DNA of 56,607 bases from Gammaproteobacteria bacterium. GTDB taxonomy: Bacteria > Pseudomonadota > Gammaproteobacteria > Thiohalomonadales > Thiohalomonadaceae. Shown here piece after piece: positions 42,725 to 51,237 of the stretch (positions are counted from its first letter, which is position 1; every line of letters begins with the position of its first letter). The stretch lies in assembly GCA_023228645.1 (NCBI GenBank), contig JALOAT010000023.1, forward strand, positions 1 to 56,607, given 5' to 3'. A model generated the notes under the pieces. The model was not told the origin of the DNA and ran no database searches. It saw nothing but the letters and a program-made list of their open reading frames with translations. Made by a program: the position numbers and the translations under genes.

Positions 42725-43477
42725 ATGAAGATTCTCCTCAGTAACGATGACGGCTACCTCGCGCCGGGGCTCGCCTGCCTGGCGCGCCACCTGGGTGAAA
42801 CGGCCGACATCGTGGTCGTCGCACCGGACCGGGACCGCAGCGGCGCCAGCAATTCCCTAACCCTCGACAACCCTATCCGCGCCCACGTCACCGAGAACGG
42901 TTTCATGCGCGTGGAGGGCACGCCCACCGACTGCGTCCATCTGGCGGTCACGGGCATGCTGGATCAGGAACCCGATATGGTGATCTCCGGCATCAACGCA
43001 GGCGCCAACATGGGTGACGACGTGATCTACTCGGGGACCGTGGCGGCGGCCATGGAGGGACGGTTCCTCGGCCTGCCGGCTATCGCCGTTTCGCTGGTCG
43101 GCAAGGACCTGCGCCACTACGACACCGCGGGTCGCGCGGTGGTCGCCCTGGTCGAACACCTGCGGCGCCATCCCCTGCCGGCGGATACCATCCTCAACGT
43201 GAATGTGCCGGACATCCCCTGGGACGAGGTGCAGGGTTTCGAGGCCACGCGCCTCGGCCACCGCCACAAGTCCGAGCCGGTGGTGCAGATGCGCGATCCG
43301 CGCGGACGGATCATCTACTGGATAGGCCCGGCGGGTCCCGAGCAGGATGCGGGTCCCGGAACCGATTTCCACGCGGTACGCCGCGGTCGGGTGTCCGTCA
43401 CTCCCATTCAGGTGGATCTCACTCGCCACGGCGCCGTGCCTACCCTCGCCAACTGGCTCGGGGACCTTGCCCCTTGA
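42725..43477 (+). CDS. surE: 5'/3'-nucleotidase SurE
   Basis: A 250-residue SurE nucleotidase/exopolyphosphatase. The metal site MKILLSNDDGYLAPGLACLA starts the protein; further blocks are VVVAPDRDRSGASNSLTLDN, VEGTPTDCVHLAV, MVISGINAGANMGDDVIYSG and TVAAAMEGRFLG. It is the first gene of the classic surE-pcm-(yqaA)-nlpD-rpoS stress cluster. The TGA overlaps the TTG start of pcm (TTGA). Confidence 0.97.
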   Translation: MKILLSNDDGYLAPGLACLARHLGETADIVVVAPDRDRSGASNSLTLDNPIRAHVTENGFMRVEGTPTDCVHLAVTGMLDQEPDMVISGINAGANMGDDVIYSGTVAAAMEGRFLGLPAIAVSLVGKDLRHYDTAGRAVVALVEHLRRHPLPADTILNVNVPDIPWDEVQGFEATRLGHRHKSEPVVQMRDPRGRIIYWIGPAGPEQDAGPGTDFHAVRRGRVSVTPIQVDLTRHGAVPTLANWLGDLAP

Positions 43478-44139
43478 GCATCGATACCCGCCTGCTCGGT
43501 ATCGGCATGACCTCGCAGCGCACCCGCGAGCGCCTGATCACACGGCTGCGTGAGAAGGGCATCGCCGATCCGCGGGTGCTCGAAGTGATGCGGGAGGTGC
43601 CCCGTCACCTGTTCGTCGACGAGGCGCTCGCCACCCGCGCCTATGAGGACATCTCGCTGCCCATCGGCAACGCACAAACCATCTCCGCCCCGTTCACCGT
43701 GGCGCGTATGACCGAGATCGTCGCCCAGGTGCAGCCGCGCAAGGTGCTGGAGGTGGGCACGGGGTCCGGCTATCAGACCGCCGTGCTCGCCCGTCTGGTG
43801 CCTGAGGTGTACAGCGTCGAGCGCATCGCCCCGCTGCTGGAGCGCGCCCGGCGCCTGCTGGCGGAGCTCAAGGTTCGCAATGTGCGCTTCCGGCTCGCTG
43901 ACGGCACCCTGGGCTGGGCCGAGCACGGGCCTTTCGATGCCATACTTGCCGCCGCGGCGCCCGCGGAAATACCCGACTCACTGCGGCAGCAGCTCGCCGA
44001 TGGCGGGGTGCTGGTGATTCCGGTAGGGCAGGGTCGCCAACAGCGTCTCATCACCGTACGTCGACGGGGACAGGAGTTTGAGCGTGCTGAACTGGACCCC
44101 GTAACCTTCGTTCCCATGCTGACAGGTACCCGCAGGTAA
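43474..44139 (+). CDS. pcm: Protein-L-isoaspartate O-methyltransferase
   Basis: A 221-residue repair methyltransferase that acts on isoaspartyl residues with S-adenosylmethionine. Motifs: MTSQRTRERLITRLREKGI, PRHLFVDEALATRAYEDISL, the SAM-binding VLEVGTGSGYQTAVLARLV and FDAILAAAAPAEIPDSL. The TTG start at 43474 overlaps the surE stop (TTGA), giving coupling; an ATG at 43507 (GIG-MTSQ) would give 210 residues and matches the start of Pseudomonas Pcm. Both are possible, and the protein is active either way. Confidence 0.93.
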   Translation: MSIDTRLLGIGMTSQRTRERLITRLREKGIADPRVLEVMREVPRHLFVDEALATRAYEDISLPIGNAQTISAPFTVARMTEIVAQVQPRKVLEVGTGSGYQTAVLARLVPEVYSVERIAPLLERARRLLAELKVRNVRFRLADGTLGWAEHGPFDAILAAAAPAEIPDSLRQQLADGGVLVIPVGQGRQQRLITVRRRGQEFERAELDPVTFVPMLTGTRR

Positions 44140-44142
44140 CCC

Positions 44143-44727
44143 ATGCGCCTCTTTTCCGCCCTTTATGATCTTGCCATGCGCTGGGCCGCCCATCCCCATG
44201 CGCCGCGCTACCTGGCCGGGCTGAGCTTTGCGGAATCCTCGTTCTTTCCCATCCCGCCCGACGTGATGCTCGCGCCCATGGCGTTGGCCCAGCCGGCGCG
44301 CGCCTGGTACTACGCGGCCATCACCACCGTTGCCTCGGTGCTCGGGGGCGTGGTCGGATATTTCATCGGCGTGTTCGCCTTCGAGCTGGTCGAACCGCTG
44401 CTCCGTGAAGCAGGCTACTGGGGCCACTATCTCACCGCACAGAGCTGGTTCCAGCGCTGGGGTTTCTGGGCTGTGTTCATCGCCGGATTCTCGCCCATCC
44501 CCTACAAGGTGTTCACCATCGCAGCCGGTGTCGTAGGCATGGCCATGCCCGCGTTCGTGCTCGCCTCCGCGGTGGGGCGGGGCGGGCGTTTCTTCCTGGT
44601 CTCGGCACTGATGCGCTGGGGCGGCGAGCGCATGCAGTCGCTGTTGCGCAGCTATGTGGATCGCATCGGCTGGGCCACAGTCGTGCTGGCCGCGGTTCTG
44701 TACTTTGCCCTGAGTAATGGCGCCTAG
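44143..44727 (+). CDS. yqaA: YqaA-like inner-membrane protein (VTT/DedA-related)
   Basis: A 194-residue membrane protein with the SNARE-associated/VTT pattern. FAESSFFPIPPDVMLAPMAL holds the conserved Glu and Pro pair; GGVVGYFIGVFAFELVEPLL and FIAGFSPIPYKVFTIAAGVV follow, and AVGRGGRFFLVSALMRWGG carries the conserved arginines. The family is linked to lipid scrambling or transport, but the role of this subgroup is not settled. It sits between pcm and nlpD, three bases after the pcm stop, and its end overlaps the nlpD start by 11 bases. Confidence 0.88.
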   Translation: MRLFSALYDLAMRWAAHPHAPRYLAGLSFAESSFFPIPPDVMLAPMALAQPARAWYYAAITTVASVLGGVVGYFIGVFAFELVEPLLREAGYWGHYLTAQSWFQRWGFWAVFIAGFSPIPYKVFTIAAGVVGMAMPAFVLASAVGRGGRFFLVSALMRWGGERMQSLLRSYVDRIGWATVVLAAVLYFALSNGA

Positions 44728-45538
44728 GTCCGCACAATTAACCTTATTGCTGCTGTGTGCGGCCTGGCTGGCGGGCTGCGGTGAGATGCGGCCGGCCGGC
44801 AGCGGCCACTATTATCTGCGTTACCCAGTGAAACCCGGGGAGACCCTCTATTCCATCGCCTGGCGCTTCGGTCACGATTATCGTGAAGTCGCCGCCTGGA
44901 ACCGCATCGGGCCGCCCTACCGCATTCACCCGGGCCAGGAGTTGCTGATCATGACTCCAGACCGATATACCCTCCGGGAGCGTGGGCCGATCCCGCCCGC
45001 GGCGGCATCCTCGCCGGGCCCGATCGCCGCGGCGCCGGCATCTGCCCCGTCACCGGCAAAGGCCGCTGCAGCGTCGGCACCGTCAGGGGCCACGCCTGCC
45101 AGACCGCCCATCCCGGCCGCGCCGACCAAGGCGCCGGTGAGCCGTTCCCCAGCCCCGTCCGGCCCCATCAAGTGGATTTGGCCTACCACCGGAAAGACCG
45201 TCGCCGGGTTTGCCGCCGGACAGCGGCGCAAGGGGATCGACGTGAGCGGGCAGCTCGGTCAGCCGGTGCGGGCCGCGGCCGACGGGGATGTGGTCTACAG
45301 CGGTAACGGATTGATTGGCTACGGAAATCTCGTCATCGTCAAGCACGACGACGTGTACCTGAGCGCCTACGGCCATAATCGTAGGTTATTGGTGAAGGAG
45401 GGAGACAAAGTAAAACAAGGGGCTACACTTGGGGAGATGGGCGAGGGTCCCAAGGGCCTTCCTGTTCTTCATTTCGAGATAAGGAAGAATGGAAAACCCA
45501 TGGACCCGCTGCTTTACTTGCCGGATAAGCCGACATAG
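44717..45538 (+). CDS. nlpD: NlpD-like lipoprotein, LysM plus degenerate M23 domain
   Basis: A 273-residue outer-membrane lipoprotein. The lipobox LLLLCAAWLAGCGE places the modified Cys at about residue 18. A LysM domain (VKPGETLYSIAWRFGHDYRE) binds peptidoglycan, then a Pro/Ala-rich linker leads to an M23 (LytM) domain. The first metal His is replaced (GQRRKGIDVSG instead of HxGxD), so like E. coli NlpD it is predicted to be catalytically dead and to activate amidases during cell separation. In many gammaproteobacteria promoters inside nlpD drive rpoS. rpoS begins 15 bases after its stop. Confidence 0.93.
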   Translation: MAPRSAQLTLLLLCAAWLAGCGEMRPAGSGHYYLRYPVKPGETLYSIAWRFGHDYREVAAWNRIGPPYRIHPGQELLIMTPDRYTLRERGPIPPAAASSPGPIAAAPASAPSPAKAAAASAPSGATPARPPIPAAPTKAPVSRSPAPSGPIKWIWPTTGKTVAGFAAGQRRKGIDVSGQLGQPVRAAADGDVVYSGNGLIGYGNLVIVKHDDVYLSAYGHNRRLLVKEGDKVKQGATLGEMGEGPKGLPVLHFEIRKNGKPMDPLLYLPDKPT

Positions 45539-45553
45539 AGAGAAGGATGAATC

Positions 45554-46549
45554 ATGTCAAAGAGCAGTCTGAACGCCGACCAACTCGAACACTTCCTGGC
45601 GCCTGAAGTCCTGGACGGGGCCGCGGACGCGGAAGACGAGGAAGAGGCTCTCTACGAAGAGGAGGCCAGTCTCGGCGAAGAGGAAACTCCTGAGACCTAT
45701 GCGCCCGGCAGCGTTCCTGACAGTCAGCTCGATGCCACCCGTCTCTACCTGAGTGAGATCGGTTTTTCGCCCCTGCTCTCTGCCGAAGAAGAGGTGTACT
45801 ACGCCCGCTTGGCGCAGCGAGGCGATGAGGCCGCCCGCAAGCGCATGATCGAAAGCAACCTGCGTCTGGTGGTGAAGATCTCGCGTCGCTACCTGAACCG
45901 CGGCCTGGCGCTGTTGGACCTCATCGAAGAGGGCAATCTGGGTCTCATCCGAGCCGTGGAGAAGTTTGATCCCGAGCGCGGCTTCCGTTTCTCCACCTAT
46001 GCCACCTGGTGGATCCGCCAGACCATCGAGCGGGCCATCATGAACCAGACCCGGACCATCCGTCTGCCCATCCACGTGGTGAAGGAAATCAACGTCTACC
46101 TGCGCGCGAGCCGCCAGCTGGCCCAGCGCCTGGACCACGAGCCCACGCCGGAGGAGATTGCGGCGACGCTCGACAAACCGGTGGAAGACGTCAAGCGCAT
46201 GCTGAGCCTGAATGAGCGCGTCACCTCGGTGGACGTGCCCCTGGGCCGCGATGCTGACAAGTCCCTGCTGGACGCCATCCCGGACGAGAACAATGTAGAC
46301 CCGTCGGACCTGCTCCAGGACGACGATATGCGCGGTAACCTCGAGGACTGGCTGGGCCAGCTCACCGACAAGCAGCGCGAGGTGGTGGAACGTCGCTTCG
46401 GTCTGCACGGCCACGACGTGAGCACCCTGGAGGAAGTGGGTAACCAGATCGGCGTCACCCGCGAGCGCGTACGCCAGATCCAGATCGAGGCCCTCAAGCG
46501 CCTGCGCGAAATCATGGAAAGCCAGGGGTTCACCCAGGAAGCGCTTTAG
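45554..46549 (+). CDS. rpoS: RNA polymerase sigma factor RpoS
   Basis: A 331-residue stationary-phase/general stress sigma factor. It has an acidic N-terminal region (AADAEDEEEALYEEEASLGE), region 1.2 DATRLYLSEIGFSPLLSAEE, the highly conserved region 2 NLGLIRAVEKFDPERGFRFS and ATWWIRQTIERAIMNQTRTI, region 3 and region 4.2 with VTRERVRQIQIEALKRLREI. A good AGAGAGAAGGA ribosome site lies before the ATG. It closes the surE-nlpD cluster and is followed by a strong terminator. Confidence 0.97.
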   Translation: MSKSSLNADQLEHFLAPEVLDGAADAEDEEEALYEEEASLGEEETPETYAPGSVPDSQLDATRLYLSEIGFSPLLSAEEEVYYARLAQRGDEAARKRMIESNLRLVVKISRRYLNRGLALLDLIEEGNLGLIRAVEKFDPERGFRFSTYATWWIRQTIERAIMNQTRTIRLPIHVVKEINVYLRASRQLAQRLDHEPTPEEIAATLDKPVEDVKRMLSLNERVTSVDVPLGRDADKSLLDAIPDENNVDPSDLLQDDDMRGNLEDWLGQLTDKQREVVERRFGLHGHDVSTLEEVGNQIGVTRERVRQIQIEALKRLREIMESQGFTQEAL

Positions 46550-46561
46550 ACCCTACCGTAC

Positions 46562-46600
46562 CGCAAGAAGCCCGGCCTGCGCGCCGGGCTTCTTGCGTTT
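46562..46600 (+). terminator. Intrinsic terminator after rpoS
   Basis: CGCAAGAAGCCCGGC (46562-46576) and GCCGGGCTTCTTGCG (46583-46597) form a perfect 15-bp stem with a six-base loop, then TTT. Confidence 0.92.
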
Positions 46601-46606
46601 GGGACC

Positions 46607-46692
46607 TAGCCCGTATATGGAGCGCAGCGGAATCCGGGGAAACCGCCGAGTCATGGGAACACCGGGATTTCGCTGCGCTCTATCCGGGCTAC
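46607..46692. repeat. Intergenic inverted repeat (TAGCCCG...CGGGCTA type)
   Basis: Arms TAGCCCGTATATGGAGCGCA (from 46607) and CGCTGCGCTCTATCCGGGCT (ending near 46691) are inverted copies, each continuing into a CCGGG core. This is a common proteobacterial repeat pattern; only one complete copy is present in the window. Confidence 0.7.
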
Positions 46693-46707
46693 TGTCAATA
46701 AAATGCG

Positions 46708-47112
46708 TTACCGGCCGATGATCAGCGCCGCCGCGACCCGGCGGCCTTCGCCCACCAGCAGGTTGTAGGTGCGGCAGGCCGCGGGGGTATCCATGACTTC
46801 GAAGCCGGCCCGCAGACGGACCAAAGGGGCGAGCAGCGGCGGGGAGGGCAGGCGCAGGCGGGGACCGGTGCCAATCAGCAGCACTTCCGGATCGATTTCC
46901 TTCAGAACCTCGAAATGGCTCGTGGCGAGTTCATCGAAGTGCTGTGGCGCCCAGTCGGTGATCAGGCGCGCGGCGCTCACGATCAGGCTGGCGTGACAGA
47001 CGGCCAGCCCTTCGCCGAAGGCATCGCAGGCAGGGCGCAGGACGCGGATCTCACCGGGGGCGTAACCCTGGATGAGGTAGGCGCCGCCTGAATCGTCGAG
47101 ACTGATTTTCAT
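46708..47112 (-). CDS. Mth938-like (DUF498) domain protein
   Basis: A 134-residue single-domain protein of the Mth938/DUF498 family, related to NDUFAF3/AAMDC proteins. Family features: IQGYAPGEIRVLRPACDAFG near the start, EVLLIGTGPRLRLPSPPLLA in the core and GFEVMDTPAACRTYNLLVGE. The biochemical role in bacteria is unknown; relatives in eukaryotes help complex I assembly. It converges with rpoS and is divergent from the aminotransferase gene. The 252 bases between it and the aminotransferase start show no recognised element. Confidence 0.9.
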   Translation of the reverse strand: MKISLDDSGGAYLIQGYAPGEIRVLRPACDAFGEGLAVCHASLIVSAARLITDWAPQHFDELATSHFEVLKEIDPEVLLIGTGPRLRLPSPPLLAPLVRLRAGFEVMDTPAACRTYNLLVGEGRRVAAALIIGR

Positions 47113-47364
47113 GGGTGTAGGGGACGCGGGTGCTGATTTGACAGGGGCTTATGGCCGCCATTAATGTTAGCAGCTTTCATCCGGCACGGACCTGCAAGCG
47201 TTCTGCCCGCAGCGAACCCGCGCGGCAGGCGCGCGGTGCACAGGCAGCGCAGCGAAACTGCACCGTCCACAATGACGTCGGCAGCCTGAGCCATGTCAGG
47301 CACACACCCCGGGCGTGCCGCCCGCCAATGGCGGCCGCTGCACAGAATCGCTGAGGTTTAGGCC

Positions 47365-48591
47365 ATGCGCCCCATTGCGAAATCCGCCAAGCTGGCGAAC
47401 GTCTGCTATGACATCCGCGGGCCGGTGCTCGTCCGCGCGCGGCAGATGGAGGAAGAAGGTCACCGCATCATCAAGCTGAACATCGGCAATCTGGCGCCGT
47501 TCGGCTTCGAGGCGCCCGAGGAAATCCAGCAGGACGTGATCCGCAACCTGCCGGCCTCATCCGGGTATTCGGACTCCAAGGGTCTGTTCTCCGCGCGCAA
47601 GGCCATCATGCACTACACCCAGGAGAAGCACATTCCCGGGGTGGGGCTTGAGGATATCTACGTCGGCAACGGCGCCTCCGAGCTCATCGTGATGTCCATG
47701 CAGGCGCTGCTGAACAACGGCGATGAGGTGCTGGTGCCCGCGCCCGACTATCCCCTGTGGACCGCGGCCGTGAGCCTGGGCGGCGGCACGCCGCGCCACT
47801 ACATCTGCGACGAGGGCGCAGGCTGGCTGCCCGACCTCGACGACATCCGCGCGAAGATCAGCGCCCACACGCGCGCCATCGTCATCATCAACCCGAACAA
47901 TCCCACCGGTGCGCTCTATCCCGACGACCTGCTCAAGGAACTCGTGGAGATCGCCCGCCAGCACCAGCTCATCGTGTTCGCCGACGAGATCTACGACAAG
48001 GTGATCTACGACGGCCTGAGCCATACCTCCATCGCCTCGCTGGCCGAAGACGTGCTGTTCGTCACCTTCAATGGCCTGTCGAAAAATTACCGCGCCTGCG
48101 GCTACCGCGCCGGCTGGATGGTGGTCTCCGGCGAGAAGCGCCACGCGCACGACTACATCGAAGGCTTGAACATCCTGTCCTCCATGCGCCTGTGCTCGAA
48201 CGTGCCGGGACAGCATGCCATCCAGACGGCTCTGGGCGGTTACCAGAGCATCAACGACCTGGTGGCGCCCGGCGGGCGCCTGTGCAAGCAGCGCGACCTG
48301 GCCTGGGACCTGATCACGTCCATTCCCGGCGTGAGCTGCGTCAAGCCCAAGGCCTCCCTGTACATGTTCCCGCGGCTCGACAAGAAGGTTTATCCCATCA
48401 ATGACGACCAGGCCTTCATCCTTGATCTGCTCGTCGAGGAGAAGCTGCTGCTGGTGCAGGGGACAGGCTTCAACTGGCCCGAGCCCGACCACTTTCGCCT
48501 GGTGTTCCTGCCCAACGTGGATCAGCTCCACGAAGCCATGGAACGCCTGGCACGTTTTCTTGCCAATTACCGCAAGCGGTACGCGGCATGA
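47365..48591 (+). CDS. alaA: Alanine aminotransferase, AlaA type (class I/II PLP enzyme)
   Basis: A 408-residue fold-type I aminotransferase close to E. coli AlaA (405 residues). Matching blocks are KLANVCYDIRGPVLVRARQM, LNIGNLAPFGFEAPEEIQ, YSDSKGLFSARKAIMHY, VLVPAPDYPLWTAAVSLGGG, IINPNNPTGALYPDDLL and the PLP lysine in TFNGLSKNYRACGYRAGWMV. It transfers the amino group from glutamate to pyruvate to form alanine. The position before hom and thrC makes an amino-acid biosynthesis neighbourhood. Confidence 0.93.
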   Translation: MRPIAKSAKLANVCYDIRGPVLVRARQMEEEGHRIIKLNIGNLAPFGFEAPEEIQQDVIRNLPASSGYSDSKGLFSARKAIMHYTQEKHIPGVGLEDIYVGNGASELIVMSMQALLNNGDEVLVPAPDYPLWTAAVSLGGGTPRHYICDEGAGWLPDLDDIRAKISAHTRAIVIINPNNPTGALYPDDLLKELVEIARQHQLIVFADEIYDKVIYDGLSHTSIASLAEDVLFVTFNGLSKNYRACGYRAGWMVVSGEKRHAHDYIEGLNILSSMRLCSNVPGQHAIQTALGGYQSINDLVAPGGRLCKQRDLAWDLITSIPGVSCVKPKASLYMFPRLDKKVYPINDDQAFILDLLVEEKLLLVQGTGFNWPEPDHFRLVFLPNVDQLHEAMERLARFLANYRKRYAA

Positions 48592-48600
48592 AGTGAGGGT

Positions 48601-48630
48601 TTGACGTACCGTCACGCACCCCGTTATCGC
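48601..48630 (+). promoter_or_regulatory. Possible promoter of hom
   Basis: TTGACG (48601-48606), an 18-base spacer and TATCGC (48625-48630) lie 41 bases before the hom start. The -35 is good and the -10 weak. Confidence 0.3.
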
Positions 48631-48670
48631 ATTACGAACACGTTCATCGAAGTCAAAGGCGTCCAGTAAA

Positions 48671-49981
48671 ATGAAACCCGTGAAAGTAGGCTTGTTGGGA
48701 CTGGGGACCGTCGGCGGTGGCACCGTCAACGTGCTCAGGGAAAATGGTGACGCCATCGCGCAGCGACTGGGCGCACCGATTCAGATCGTGCACGCCTCGG
48801 CGCGCGATTTGTCCAAGGCCCGGATCTGCGATACCACGGGAATTATGCTCACCACTGACCCGCGTGAGGTGGTGGACAATCCGGAACTGGATGTAGTGGT
48901 CGAACTCATGGGCGGTGACGGCATTGCCCGCGAGATGGTGCTGCGCGCCATCGCGAACGGCAAGCACGTGGTTACCGCCAACAAGATGCTGCTCGCCAAG
49001 CACGGCAGCGAGGTGTTCGCGGCGGCACGTGAAAAGGGCGTGATGGTCGCCTTCGAGGCGGCGGTCGCCGGCGGCATCCCGGTCATCAAGGCCATCCGTG
49101 AGGGCCTCGCCGCCAACCGCATCGAATGGCTGGTCGGGATCATCAACGGCACCGGTAATTTCATCCTCACCGCCATGCGCGATGATGATCGCGAGTTCGC
49201 CGACGTACTTGCCGAGGCGCAGCGCCTGGGTTACGCCGAGGCCGATCCCACCTTCGACGTGGAGGGCATCGATGCGGCGCACAAGCTCACCATCCTCGCC
49301 TCTATCGCCTTCGGCATCCCGCCGCGGTTGGAAAACGTCTACACGGAAGGCATCACACGCATCACCCGCGACGACGTGAAATACGCCGACGAGCTCGGCT
49401 ACCGCATCAAGGCACTGGGCATCGCCCGTCGCACGGATAAGGGCGTGGAACTGCGCGTCCATCCCACGCTGATCCCCGAGGGCCGTCTCATCGCCAATGT
49501 GGACGGCGTGAACAACGCCGTGCTGGTGAAGGGCAACATGGTGGGTCCCACGATGTATTACGGCGCCGGCGCCGGCGCCGGACCGACCGCTTCCGCGGTA
49601 GTCGCCGACCTCATCGATGTGGCGCGTGGCATGAATGCACCGGGCGACTGCCGTGTGCCGTGCCTGGCCTTCCAGCCCGAGGCGATTGCCGAACTGCCCG
49701 TGCTGTCCATGGACGAGGTGGAAACGGCCTTCTATCTGCGCATGAAGGCGGTGGACAAGCCCGGCGTACTTTCAAAGATTTCCAGTGCGCTGTCCGACTT
49801 CCAGATCAGCATCGAGGCGGTGATCCAGAAAGAGCCGAAGCACGGCGAGCGCCAGGTGGACCTGGTCATCCTCACCAACGTGGTGAAGGAAGCCATCATG
49901 AACGAGGCCATGCGCCGTCTGGAAAGCAGCGATACCATTGCCGGCCCCATCGCCCACATCCGCGTCGAACACTTGGATTAA
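48671..49981 (+). CDS. hom: Homoserine dehydrogenase
   Basis: A 436-residue stand-alone homoserine dehydrogenase (aspartate semialdehyde to homoserine). NAD(P)-binding VGLLGLGTVGGGTVNVLREN at the start, KHVVTANKMLLAKHGSEVF, catalytic region INGTGNFILTAMRD and EADPTFDVEGIDAAHKLTIL are present. The last 80 residues form an ACT domain (KAVDKPGVLSKISSALSDFQ) that normally gives threonine feedback. It is not fused to aspartokinase, unlike E. coli ThrA/MetL. thrC follows after a C-family hairpin. Confidence 0.96.
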   Translation: MKPVKVGLLGLGTVGGGTVNVLRENGDAIAQRLGAPIQIVHASARDLSKARICDTTGIMLTTDPREVVDNPELDVVVELMGGDGIAREMVLRAIANGKHVVTANKMLLAKHGSEVFAAAREKGVMVAFEAAVAGGIPVIKAIREGLAANRIEWLVGIINGTGNFILTAMRDDDREFADVLAEAQRLGYAEADPTFDVEGIDAAHKLTILASIAFGIPPRLENVYTEGITRITRDDVKYADELGYRIKALGIARRTDKGVELRVHPTLIPEGRLIANVDGVNNAVLVKGNMVGPTMYYGAGAGAGPTASAVVADLIDVARGMNAPGDCRVPCLAFQPEAIAELPVLSMDEVETAFYLRMKAVDKPGVLSKISSALSDFQISIEAVIQKEPKHGERQVDLVILTNVVKEAIMNEAMRRLESSDTIAGPIAHIRVEHLD

Positions 49982-49997
49982 TGAAGAAAAACGGCCC

Positions 49998-50075
49998 AAC
50001 GCAGAGCCGCAGAGACACGGAGGACACAGAGAATTCAATTTTTCATTTTCTCTGTGTCTCTGCGCCTCTGCGTTA
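49998..50075. repeat. Inverted repeat, family C, forming a long hairpin between hom and thrC
   Basis: The left arm begins AACGCAGAGCCGCAGAGACA and the right arm (50048-50075) ends GCGCCTCTGCGTTA; about 28 bp can pair with a small loop. Inside a probable hom-thrC transcript this could act as an attenuating or mRNA-stabilising hairpin. Confidence 0.78.
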
Positions 50076-50118
50076 GTCCTTTTCTTTCCGGAATCATCCT
50101 ACGTTCAGGAAACACGAA

Positions 50119-51198
50119 ATGCCGTTTCGCAACCGCTACACCGGACTCATCGACCGTTACCGTGATCGCCTGCCGGTCCACGACGACACCCGCATCATCA
50201 GCCTGGGTGAAGGCAATACGCCGCTCATCCGTCTGCACAACATTCCCAAGCAGCTGAAGAAGGACGTGGATATCTACGTCAAGTACGAGGGCCTGAATCC
50301 CACCGGGTCCTTCAAGGACCGCGGCATGACCATGGCCGTGACCAAGGCGGTGGAGGAGGGCTCCAAGGCCATCATCTGCGCCTCCACGGGCAACACCTCG
50401 GCGGCGGCCGCGGCGTACGCGGCGCGTGCGGGCATCACCAGCTTTGTGCTGATCCCGGACGGCAAGATCGCCATGGGCAAGCTGGCACAGGCCATGATCC
50501 ACGGCGCCGTGGTCATCCAGATCAAGGGCAACTTCGATGACGGCATGCGCCTGGTGAAGGAAGTGGCCGGCGAGGCGCCGGTGACCATCGTCAACTCCAT
50601 CAACCCGTTCCGCCTGCAGGGCCAGAAGACCGCCGCCTTCGAGATCGTCGAAGAACTCGGTTCCGCACCCGACTTCCACTGCATCCCGGTGGGTAACGCC
50701 GGCAACATCACGGCGCACTGGATGGGCTACAGCGAGTATCGCGAGCATGGCATCGTCAACAACGTGCCGCGCATGGTCGGCTACCAGGCCGCCGGCGCCG
50801 CACCCTTCATGCGCGGCAAGATGGTCGACAACCCCGAGACTGTCGCGACCGCCATCCGTATCGGCCACCCGCAGAGCTGGGACAAGGCCTGGGTGGTGCA
50901 GAAGGATTCCAACGGCTGGTTCGACGAGTGCACCGACGAGGAGATCCTCGCCGCACAGAAGATGCTGGCCGAAAAGGAAGGCGTGTTCTGCGAGCCCGCC
51001 TCCGCCACCTCCTTCGCGGGCGCCATGCGCGACATTTTGTCGGGCAAGATCCCGGAAGGCAGCAAGGTGGTGTGTACGCTCACCGGTCACGGCCTCAAGG
51101 ACCCGGATACGGCCATCAAGCAAAGCGGTTCACGCATGCTGACCATCGACGCCAAGCTCGACGCGGTCAAGCGCGCGATCCTGGACAACATGGCCTGA
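50119..51198 (+). CDS. thrC: Threonine synthase
   Basis: A 359-residue PLP-dependent threonine synthase of the shorter, Bacillus/plant-like class. PLP lysine in NPTGSFKDRGMTMAVTKAV, the phosphate-binding CASTGNTSAAAAAYAARAG, VNSINPFRLQGQKTAAFEI and GNAGNITAHWMGY are conserved; the C-terminus has VVCTLTGHGLKDPD. It converts phosphohomoserine to threonine. hom lies upstream on the same strand. A GC-rich terminator follows at 51205. Confidence 0.96.
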   Translation: MPFRNRYTGLIDRYRDRLPVHDDTRIISLGEGNTPLIRLHNIPKQLKKDVDIYVKYEGLNPTGSFKDRGMTMAVTKAVEEGSKAIICASTGNTSAAAAAYAARAGITSFVLIPDGKIAMGKLAQAMIHGAVVIQIKGNFDDGMRLVKEVAGEAPVTIVNSINPFRLQGQKTAAFEIVEELGSAPDFHCIPVGNAGNITAHWMGYSEYREHGIVNNVPRMVGYQAAGAAPFMRGKMVDNPETVATAIRIGHPQSWDKAWVVQKDSNGWFDECTDEEILAAQKMLAEKEGVFCEPASATSFAGAMRDILSGKIPEGSKVVCTLTGHGLKDPDTAIKQSGSRMLTIDAKLDAVKRAILDNMA

Positions 51199-51204
51199 GC
51201 AAGC

Positions 51205-51231
51205 GGCGGCCGCGCCTGCGGCCGCCCTTTT
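51205..51231 (+). terminator. Intrinsic terminator after thrC
   Basis: GGCGGCCGC (51205-51213), loop GCCT and GCGGCCGCC (51218-51226), followed by CTTTT. Confidence 0.85.
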
Positions 51232-51237
51232 CCCCGC

